Positions 5,587 through 10,804 of a stretch of 10,804 bases of DNA are shown here, one piece after another. The stretch is from the NCBI GenBank assembly GCA_905215395.1, contig CAJMQA010000097.1, forward strand, positions 1 to 10,804. The letters are read 5' to 3'. Numbering within the stretch: the first letter of the stretch is position 1; each line of letters starts with the position of its first letter. The translations under genes and the position numbers were made by a program. The DNA comes from an uncultured bacterium. GTDB taxonomy: Bacteria; Bacteroidota; Bacteroidia; Bacteroidales; Marinifilaceae. Under the pieces are notes generated by a model, which was not told where the DNA came from, searched no databases, and was given only the letters and a program-made list of their open reading frames with translations.

Positions 5587-6594
5587 ATGAATTCTCCGGT
5601 AACTTTAAAACAATTGGCTGAATTGTTAAAACTAGCTCCTTCAACTGTTTCCAGAGCTTTGAAGGGACATCCGGATATAAATCCGGTGACTCAGGAAAAG
5701 GTGAGGGCAATGGCTCAGCAATTGCATTATCGTCCGAACGCTTTAGCTTCAAGTTTGAGAAAAAGAAAATCCCATGTGATCGCATTGATTGTTCCGGATA
5801 TTAAAAACTACTATTATTCCTGTGTAATAAGTAGTGTTGTTTATTTTGCATATGTCAGGGGATATAAAGTTTGTCTGTTTGAAAGCCGGGAAGAATATAA
5901 CCGGGAAGTGGATATTTGTCGTTTCCTTCAAAAATCGGGAGTAGATGGTTTAATCATCACGCCGGCTAAAAATACTGTGGAATCGGAGCATTTACAAAAA
6001 TTGCAAAAGGAGGGGATTGTTTTGTTTCTGCTTGACCGTATTCTGGGAGATATAGATGCCGACCGGGCTTTGAGTGATGATTATCATGGGGCTTATTTGA
6101 TTGTTAATCAAATGATTGATGCTGGATTCCAGAAGATTGCTCATCTGACGCTATCCCAGAAATTGTTGTGGGCACAAAAAAGAGAGATGGGATATATCCA
6201 GGCTTTGCTGGATCATCATATAGAGATTGACAGATCGGTGATCATAGAATATACAGATCTGACGGAAATTGAACAGATTACCCGGCATTTGATAGAGCAT
6301 TCCCGGGTCGATGGTATTTTTGCCATCAATGACGAATGTGCTGTAAAAGTGTTGATGAGTGTTCACCGGGCTGGGAAAATGGTGCCCGGGGATATTGCGG
6401 TATGCGGATTCGGGAATGATCCTATGAGTGAGGTAACTTGTCCGCCTCTGACTACTCTGGATCGAAATTGTGATAAAATCGGAAAGTTGGCAGTTGATTT
6501 TTTAATTGACCGGATAGAAGGGAAAAGTAAGGGGGAGACAGTGACTAAGTTGTTGAAAGGCAGACTTATCGTCAGAGAATCGACGATGAAATAA
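5587..6594 (+). CDS. LacI/GalR-family transcriptional regulator
   Basis: The 335-residue product is the normal length. An N-terminal helix-turn-helix (about residues 5-25; VTLKQLAELLKLAPSTVSRAL) is followed by the hinge region (YRPNALASSLRKRKS, about 48-62) with the typical invariant RPN. A periplasmic-binding-protein-like ligand domain follows, starting VIALIVPDIKNYYYS and ending with the VCGFGNDPMSEVTCPPLTTLDRN segment. Such proteins normally repress catabolic genes until a sugar or related ligand binds. The ligand cannot be read from sequence. The upstream palindrome at 5523-5544 is a likely self-operator. The next gene, a GH13-derived lipoprotein 105 nt downstream, fits a carbohydrate theme but has its own promoter and lacks the same palindrome. 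No SusC/SusD pair is in the window. An ATG at 5577 is out of frame, so 5587 is the start. Confidence 0.95.
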   Translation: MNSPVTLKQLAELLKLAPSTVSRALKGHPDINPVTQEKVRAMAQQLHYRPNALASSLRKRKSHVIALIVPDIKNYYYSCVISSVVYFAYVRGYKVCLFESREEYNREVDICRFLQKSGVDGLIITPAKNTVESEHLQKLQKEGIVLFLLDRILGDIDADRALSDDYHGAYLIVNQMIDAGFQKIAHLTLSQKLLWAQKREMGYIQALLDHHIEIDRSVIIEYTDLTEIEQITRHLIEHSRVDGIFAINDECAVKVLMSVHRAGKMVPGDIAVCGFGNDPMSEVTCPPLTTLDRNCDKIGKLAVDFLIDRIEGKSKGETVTKLLKGRLIVRESTMK

Positions 6595-6639
6595 AATGTT
6601 TTGCTTTGAGAAGTATCCAGACATTGTCCGGGAAAAATT

Positions 6640-6670
6640 TTTGCCATTCATAAGTTTTATTTTATCTTTG
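6640..6670 (+). promoter_or_regulatory. Promoter of the GH13-derived lipoprotein gene
   Basis: TTTG (6640-6643), exactly 19 nt, then TATCTTTG (6663-6670) is a full match to the Bacteroidota consensus. Transcription should start near 6677, leaving about 23 nt of leader. An inverted repeat TTTATC-TTT-GATAAA (6661-6675) overlaps the -7 box and could be an operator. An AGAGG-like ribosome binding site sits just before ATG 6700. Confidence 0.7.
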
Positions 6671-6699
6671 ATAAATCCATAAATATTAATCAGAGGTCA

Positions 6700-7959
6700 A
6701 TGAAAAAAATCCCTCTCCTGTTTTTAGTGATTTTATTTGCGTCTTGTAATTGGCATGAATTACGTTATCCGGTACATCCTGCCATTTCCGGTTTGGCTAT
6801 ACCTGTTTACCTGCAACATGATACTGCTGTTTTTAATTTGTCAGATTATTTCCAGATTCCTGAAAAAGTGAAGAAAATTACTTTATCTACAGGTTTATTC
6901 CTGGAAAGAGAGCAAAATCAGGTCAAAATATTTTCAGGAGATGGAATTATGCTGCCTGGTAATATGAGAATGAAGTATGAAGGATACAATTACGATATTC
7001 CGGTTTTCAGGAGATGGGAAGATAAAGGAGTTTCTATTCATATATTGACCGATGAATTGAGAGGTGATTCCTTGTATATCCGGAGTCTGGATACAGTTTT
7101 AAATTGGGCTGTATACTGGCAGAATTGCAGGTTGGATAAACAGTATCTGGAAACATCAGCAACTGGGTTGAAGGTGATCCTTCCGAAAGTGGTAGAATCC
7201 TTAAAAAAAAGTGAATTGAGGATATGGGCGGTAAATCGTACCCGGTTTTCAAATGATATCTTACTTCTTTTGGAAAACGGGAAAGTGGTGGAACAAGTCC
7301 GGGCGGAAGAATTATTGAGCCGGGATACTGTTTTAAATCATGGAATATATGACGAAGCTCTTACTGTATTTGCTTCTCCCGGGGAAAGTTTTAAGCGTTT
7401 GAACCGTTTTCTGGAAAAAAGGTTGGATACACTAGGCTATCATCATATACAGGCTTATTTGCCTGGAATTGAAAAGCGTGACCGTTTTCTGTCCTATGCC
7501 GTGGACAAGAAGCGGCAAAACAGGGATACAGCCTGTTACAGGCTGATGCAGTTATTGGCTTTTCATACTACAATTCCGGGAACTCCCTTTTTGTATTCCG
7601 ATGGTGAAAAGGGTGTATCTGCAGAAGAACCGGATAATGAGGAAATATTGGTGAAGGACTGTATCCGGGAATTGGAACGGATACGTCTTTCGCATATGGC
7701 TTTGATAGATGGGGACTTTATCCCGCTTCGTATAGAAGATCAGGTTTATGCTTATTTGCGTTCTTATTTCGGACAGAATGTAATTGTTGTGTTTAATAAG
7801 GGGCAAGAACCTATTTCTTTGAAATTGGATTTGCCCCGTATGAAAAGGAATGAACCCTTTTATTCTTTATTCGGTTCCCGTTTCAGTTATGATAATTCAA
7901 GATTGATTCTGGATGTCCCGGCAAATGGGGTAGAGCTTATTTATAATTCTGCCAGTTAA
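6700..7959 (+). CDS. Putative lipoprotein, shrunken and probably inactive GH13 (alpha-amylase-like) protein
   Basis: The 419-residue product starts with a lipoprotein signal (KKIPLLFLVILFASC, lipidated C16), so it is exported and membrane-anchored. Residues about 30-105 (VFNLSDYFQIPEKVKKITLS...YDIPVFR) resemble the N-terminal beta-domain of Bacteroidota GH13 enzymes. Residues about 215-330 resemble the end of a GH13 barrel: YDEALTVFA, GIEKRDRFLSYA (256-267, where active enzymes read GNHDRDRF), FHTTIPGTPFLYSDGEKGV (288 onward) and a helix ending IRLSHMALIDGDF. The C-terminal 75 residues (VIVVFNKGQEPISLKLDL) look like the usual beta-sandwich. Active relatives are typically 600 residues or more; here the barrel section with the nucleophile and acid/base regions is not found and the NHD triplet is IEK. 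I infer a non-catalytic carbohydrate-binding or sensing role. The open reading frame and strong promoter argue against a decaying pseudogene. The GH13 relationship is by eye and moderate in certainty. Confidence 0.6.
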   Translation: MKKIPLLFLVILFASCNWHELRYPVHPAISGLAIPVYLQHDTAVFNLSDYFQIPEKVKKITLSTGLFLEREQNQVKIFSGDGIMLPGNMRMKYEGYNYDIPVFRRWEDKGVSIHILTDELRGDSLYIRSLDTVLNWAVYWQNCRLDKQYLETSATGLKVILPKVVESLKKSELRIWAVNRTRFSNDILLLLENGKVVEQVRAEELLSRDTVLNHGIYDEALTVFASPGESFKRLNRFLEKRLDTLGYHHIQAYLPGIEKRDRFLSYAVDKKRQNRDTACYRLMQLLAFHTTIPGTPFLYSDGEKGVSAEEPDNEEILVKDCIRELERIRLSHMALIDGDFIPLRIEDQVYAYLRSYFGQNVIVVFNKGQEPISLKLDLPRMKRNEPFYSLFGSRFSYDNSRLILDVPANGVELIYNSAS

Positions 7960-9512
7960 TTGTCCAGTATCCCTTTGATCCGGTCTTCAAAAGCAGATAG
8001 GGCTGCTTTGGCTCCTTCACCCATCGATATTATAATTTGTTTATAGGGAACTGTAGAGACATCTCCGGCTGCATAAATGCCTTTGACATTCGTCCGGCAG
8101 TGGGAATCGATGATAATTTCGCCTTGACGGTTCGTTTCTACAATTTCTTTAAAAATCCCGCTATTGGCAGCCAGTCCTATTTGTATAAATATTCCGTCCA
8201 GCCCGATGGTATTTTCCTTTTCAGTTTTTCTATCCTTGATCCGGATGCCGGTAACCTTTTCTTCGTTTCCAATGACTTCGGTGGTCTGTGAGCTTTTGAA
8301 AATTTCGATGTTGGGAAGGCTTTGTACTTTTTCCTGCAATATCCGATCGGCTTTTAATTCATCCAGAAATTCGAATACGGTTACTTTGGAACAAATTCCG
8401 GCCAGGTCTATGGCTGCTTCGATTCCGGAATTGCCTCCTCCAATCACAGCCACGTGTTTTCCTTTATAAAAAGGACCGTCACAATGCGGACAAAATGCCA
8501 CTCCTTTTCCAATATAGTCTGTCTCTCCGGATACATTCAGACGACGCCAGCTGGCTCCGGTTGCAATGATGATTGCCGGTGCTATGAATTTCTCCTTGCT
8601 ATTGGTATGCAGGATTTTTTCTTTTTCTGAAATTTCTACCTTTTCAACCTTCCGGTGTTCATAAATGTCTATGGGATACTGTTGAATATGTGTCCTTAAG
8701 TTGTTGGCCAGTTGGTTGCCTGTAGTTATGGGAACCGAGATCAGATTTTCAATACCTACAGTTTCTTTGACCTGTCCCCCGATTCGTTCTGCGATAACGG
8801 CTACTTTTAAGCCTTTTCTGGCAGAATAGATAGCTGCGGCCGACCCTGCAGGACCTCCTCCGATGACTAGTACATCGTATTTTTTCTCATTTTCTGTATC
8901 TGGGTTTTCCTTAAAACCGTAGAAAGCTTCTAATTTGCTCAATAATTCTCCGAAATCACTGCGGCCGACGTGAAGGAGTTGTCCATCGGCAAATACGGAA
9001 GGTACCCCTTGTATTTTCAATGCTTCTACCTCTGCTTCGTTGATGGCTCCGTCCACCATTTCATGCCGGATGTTACTGTGCAGTGTAGCTATAACGTTTA
9101 ATGTCTGTACCACATCGGGACAGTTTGTACAAGTGAGGGATACATAAGTGGTCAGGTGAATCGGACCTTTCAAACCGGCTATCCTTTTGCGGATGTTTTC
9201 GTCCGGAAGGTTTTTACCCTTTCCGTCGCAGTTTAAAATAGCCAGCAGCAGGGAGGTGAATTCATGCCCATTGGGTACTCCCCGGAATTTGATGCCTGTA
9301 TCTGTTCCGTCTTTTAATAATAAGAATTCCAGACCTTCACCTTCTTTTATTTGACAGGATATATTCCCTGAACAGGAAGCTACATCTTCTAAAAGCTCTG
9401 TTAATTCTGTACGCTTTTCGTGTTCCGGATTTACGGTGATGGCTAATGTATATTGCGATTCCAGTTGGGTAAAGATATCTCGTAATTGTTCTTTTAATGC
9501 TGTTTCTAACAT
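7956..9512 (-). CDS. ahpF: Alkyl hydroperoxide reductase subunit F (NADH-dependent disulfide reductase)
   Basis: AhpF passes electrons from NADH through FAD and two disulfides to AhpC, which reduces peroxides in the cytoplasm. The 518-residue length matches known AhpF (about 520). The N-terminal tandem thioredoxin-like domain carries C128-TN-C131. The thioredoxin-reductase-like part has the FAD-binding GGGPAG at 218-223, the redox pair C341-PH-C344 and the NADH-binding GGGNSG at 358-363, then the C-terminal FAD motif GIYAAGDVS. All redox residues are present. The gene lies 49 nt downstream of ahpC (stop to start) on the same strand, with a terminator hairpin between, so ahpF is probably expressed by read-through at a lower level. 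Its stop overlaps the stop of the convergent lipoprotein gene by 4 bp. Confidence 0.97.
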   Translation of the reverse strand: MLETALKEQLRDIFTQLESQYTLAITVNPEHEKRTELTELLEDVASCSGNISCQIKEGEGLEFLLLKDGTDTGIKFRGVPNGHEFTSLLLAILNCDGKGKNLPDENIRKRIAGLKGPIHLTTYVSLTCTNCPDVVQTLNVIATLHSNIRHEMVDGAINEAEVEALKIQGVPSVFADGQLLHVGRSDFGELLSKLEAFYGFKENPDTENEKKYDVLVIGGGPAGSAAAIYSARKGLKVAVIAERIGGQVKETVGIENLISVPITTGNQLANNLRTHIQQYPIDIYEHRKVEKVEISEKEKILHTNSKEKFIAPAIIIATGASWRRLNVSGETDYIGKGVAFCPHCDGPFYKGKHVAVIGGGNSGIEAAIDLAGICSKVTVFEFLDELKADRILQEKVQSLPNIEIFKSSQTTEVIGNEEKVTGIRIKDRKTEKENTIGLDGIFIQIGLAANSGIFKEIVETNRQGEIIIDSHCRTNVKGIYAAGDVSTVPYKQIIISMGEGAKAALSAFEDRIKGILDN

Positions 9513-9524
9513 AAATTTTGGTGT

Positions 9525-9552
9525 TAAAAAAACCGGCTGTGAGGCCGGCTTT
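9525..9552 (-). terminator. Rho-independent terminator between ahpC and ahpF
   Basis: On the minus strand the stem AAAGCCGGC pairs with GCCGGTTT plus a further T (nine pairs including one G-U), with a 6-nt loop, followed by a T run (complement of the A stretch at 9525-9531). It lies just after the ahpC stop and 13 nt before the ahpF start, so it should act as a partial terminator that makes more ahpC than ahpF mRNA. Confidence 0.75.
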
Positions 9553-9561
9553 CAGATTTAA

Positions 9562-10128
9562 TTAAATTTTACCAACCAGGTCAATACTTGGCTTCAATGT
9601 GGCTTCGCCTTTTTTCCATTTAGCCGGACAAACTTCCCCCTCATGAGTGGCGACAAATTGTGCTGCCTCCACTTTACGGAGCAATTCGTTGGCATCCCGG
9701 CCAATGTTATTGTCATGAATTTCTACAACTTTGATTTGTCCCTCCGGATTTACAACAAAGGTGCCACGGTAAGCCATCCCTTCTTCTTCAATCATTACTC
9801 CGAATGCCCTGCTTAAAGCTCCTGTCGGATCTGCCAGCATCGGATATTTGATTTTCCGGATGCTTTCTGATGCATTGTGCCATGCTTTGTGTACGAAATG
9901 TGAATCGGTGCTGACTGAATAAATCTCTACTCCCATGGCTTTGAATTGTTCATATTTGTCTGCCATATCTACTAATTCGGTCGGGCAAACAAAGGTAAAA
10001 TCGGCTGGGTAAAAGAAAAATATTCCCCATTTACCTTTTACATCTTTGTCGGTTATGGTGATGAATTTTCCGTCCTGGAAGGCCTGAACACTGAATTCAG
10101 GAAGTTGAGAGTTGATAATTGTCTGCAT
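9562..10128 (-). CDS. ahpC: Alkyl hydroperoxide reductase subunit C (2-Cys peroxiredoxin)
   Basis: AhpC reduces hydrogen peroxide, organic peroxides and peroxynitrite and is recycled by AhpF. The 188-residue product has the peroxidatic cysteine C48 in DFTFVCPTE and the resolving cysteine C167 in GEVCPAKW, followed by the standard C-terminus SIDLVGKI. It is a typical 2-Cys AhpC/Prx1-class enzyme. I chose the second ATG (10128; MQTIINSQLPEF) because homologues start right before the IINSQLPEF segment; an ATG two codons upstream (10134) would give MIMQ. The upstream region holds a -7 box at 10172-10179 and a palindrome at 10222-10237, fitting peroxide-responsive control. ahpF follows after a terminator. 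Confidence 0.98.
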   Translation of the reverse strand: MQTIINSQLPEFSVQAFQDGKFITITDKDVKGKWGIFFFYPADFTFVCPTELVDMADKYEQFKAMGVEIYSVSTDSHFVHKAWHNASESIRKIKYPMLADPTGALSRAFGVMIEEEGMAYRGTFVVNPEGQIKVVEIHDNNIGRDANELLRKVEAAQFVATHEGEVCPAKWKKGEATLKPSIDLVGKI

Positions 10129-10171
10129 AATCATTATTATTTTAAGTTGTTATTATTTTCTTTTATCTATA

Positions 10172-10179
10172 CAAAGATA
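10172..10179 (-). promoter_or_regulatory. Candidate -7 box of the ahpC promoter
   Basis: The minus strand reads TATCTTTG, a perfect TAnnTTTG match, 43 nt before ahpC ATG 10128. No TTG occurs 19-21 nt upstream; the spacer is almost pure A/T. A -7 box without a -33 box suggests that the promoter needs an activator, which fits the palindrome further upstream. Confidence 0.45.
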
Positions 10180-10221
10180 TATAAATATATTTGATATATA
10201 TGATGTTTTTTATTGATAGTT

Positions 10222-10237
10222 TCTATGTGCACATAGA
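10222..10237. promoter_or_regulatory. 16-bp perfect palindrome, candidate redox-regulator site
   Basis: TCTATGTG and CACATAGA are perfect inverted arms with no spacer. CTAT and ATAG elements here and at 10216-10219 and 10237-10240 are the building blocks of OxyR sites, but the spacing is not the exact OxyR consensus. The centre lies about 50 bp upstream of the ahpC -7 box, where an activator would sit, and about 40 bp upstream of the thioesterase -7 box, so it could serve both genes. Confidence 0.4.
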
Positions 10238-10265
10238 TAGAACAGATGAGGGTGAATATATTCTT

Positions 10266-10273
10266 TATCTTTG
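10266..10273 (+). promoter_or_regulatory. Candidate -7 box of the thioesterase gene
   Basis: TATCTTTG matches TAnnTTTG 21 nt before ATG 10295; no TTG is found at the -33 position. The putative upstream TTG start codon at 10271 falls inside this box, which argues for the ATG start. Confidence 0.35.
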
Positions 10274-10294
10274 TCCGATTTTAAGTCAATAGAT

Positions 10295-10699
10295 ATGAAA
10301 GATTACATTTTTGAAATAGAGATGAAGGTCAGGGATTACGAGTGTGACCTGCAATGTGTTGTGAACAATGCCAACTATCAGCATTATATGGAACATGCCC
10401 GTCATGAATTTCTGGAGCATGCCGGGACAAATTTCGGTAGGTTGCACAAGCAGGGGATAGATGCAATGGTGGCTCATGTTGAGATAGATTATAAAGTGTC
10501 ATTGACAAGTGGAGACCGTTTCGTTGTCCGTTTGAATATAGCCCGGGAAGGTGTGAAGCTCGTTTTTTTTCAGGACATTTATCGTTTACCCGATAATAAA
10601 TTGTGTACAAAGGGGAGGGTGGAATCGATCTGTGTGAAAGATGGGAAATTGACCAGAGGAGAGTTGTTTGACGAGATATTTGCACGATATTTGAAATAA
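10295..10699 (+). CDS. Acyl-CoA thioesterase, hotdog fold (4HBT/YbgC-FadM type)
   Basis: The product of 134 residues has the length and layout of single-domain 4-hydroxybenzoyl-CoA-thioesterase-like enzymes that hydrolyse acyl-CoA in the cytoplasm. The active-site segment is R13-DYEC-D18-LQCVVNNANYQHYMEHAR, with the catalytic-position aspartate D18 and the VNNANY / E-x-x-R pattern. The usual G-H before VNN is C21-V22 here. The central beta-strands (VEIDYKVSLTSGDRFVVRLNIAREG) are typical. Substrate cannot be read from sequence. It is divergent from ahpC, and a tRNA gene follows. ATG 10295 is preferred over TTG 10271, which overlaps the predicted -7 box. Confidence 0.88.
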   Translation: MKDYIFEIEMKVRDYECDLQCVVNNANYQHYMEHARHEFLEHAGTNFGRLHKQGIDAMVAHVEIDYKVSLTSGDRFVVRLNIAREGVKLVFFQDIYRLPDNKLCTKGRVESICVKDGKLTRGELFDEIFARYLK

Positions 10700-10722
10700 T
10701 TTTGAAAAAAGTAATGTATTCT

Positions 10723-10753
10723 TTTGGAAGGGGAAAAAAAAGCGTTACTTTTG
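10723..10753 (+). promoter_or_regulatory. Promoter of the terminal tRNA gene
   Basis: TTTG (10723-10726), exactly 19 nt, then TACTTTTG (10746-10753) is a full consensus match. Transcription should start near 10760, about 18 nt before the mature tRNA 5' end. The initiating region TTTGTACCCGCAA closely matches that at the tRNA-Lys promoter. Confidence 0.75.
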
Positions 10754-10777
10754 TACCCGCAATCGAACAGATCGCAA

Positions 10778-10804
10778 GGGTTCTTAGCTCAGCTGGTTCA
10801 GAGC
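10778..10804 (+). tRNA. tRNA, 5' part only (cut by window end)
   Basis: The last 27 bases give a 7-nt acceptor half GGGTTCT, then TA, the D stem GCTC, the loop AGCTGGTTCA and the closing GAGC, so the window ends exactly at the end of the D arm. The anticodon lies outside, so the amino acid cannot be assigned. The strong promoter upstream supports a real gene. Confidence 0.85.

Noticed and set aside
10215..10240. Exact OxyR consensus site
   Set aside because: ATAG and CTAT elements are present, but the gaps between them do not fit the ATAG-N7-CTAT-N7-ATAG spacing, so I call it only a candidate redox site.
10271..10294. TTG start for the thioesterase
   Set aside because: It lies inside the candidate -7 box, and homologous proteins begin near the ATG at 10295.

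Overview
The window looks like a chromosomal segment from a Bacteroidota member, most likely order Bacteroidales; genus cannot be fixed from sequence alone. The evidence is repeated matches to the Bacteroides-type promoter (TTG/TTTG, 19-21 nt, TAnnTTTG), weak or absent Shine-Dalgarno sequences, AT-rich intergenic DNA, a short lipoprotein signal, and proteins (AhpC, class A PBP tail, YebC, 21-residue leucine-rich repeats) with typical Bacteroidales wording. No CRISPR array, transposase gene, rRNA or phage gene is visible.

Layout. Positions 1-303 hold the C-terminal end of a class A penicillin-binding protein, followed 9 nt later by radA (313-1674) and then an orphan PAS-PAS histidine kinase (about 1747-3264). 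A bidirectional-looking terminator separates these from a minus-strand block: tRNA-Lys(CTT) (3353-3425), the translation/regulatory factor YebC (3507-4226) and a small cytoplasmic-looking leucine-rich-repeat protein (4394-5038). The 548-bp gap 5039-5586 is the richest non-coding stretch. Its left half holds a 115-bp inverted-repeat element and a good minus-strand promoter, so the LRR gene probably has a structured leader of about 210 nt. Its right half holds 21-bp-period tandem repeats and a perfect palindrome with a central CG just ahead of a LacI-family regulator gene (5587-6594).

Downstream of the regulator, with its own near-perfect promoter, is a 419-aa lipoprotein (6700-7959) that reads as a shrunken GH13 (alpha-amylase family) protein. 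It keeps a family-like N-terminal domain, the last part of the barrel and the C-terminal beta-domain, but it lacks most of the catalytic barrel, and the NHD triplet of the last conserved motif appears changed to IEK. It converges on and overlaps by 4 bp the stop of ahpF. The ahpC-ahpF peroxide-detoxification pair is on the minus strand (ahpC 9562-10128, ahpF 7956-9512), separated by a rho-independent terminator and preceded by a 16-bp perfect palindrome in the divergent control region. A hotdog-fold acyl-CoA thioesterase (10295-10699) faces the other way, and the window ends inside a tRNA gene whose promoter is a textbook match.

Functional picture: mostly housekeeping functions (cell wall, DNA repair, translation, peroxide defence) around a small accessory region (about 4394-7959). 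This region contains the LRR protein, an inverted-repeat element, a LacI-type regulator with probable self-operator and a putative non-catalytic carbohydrate-related lipoprotein. It is the most likely place for undescribed biology.
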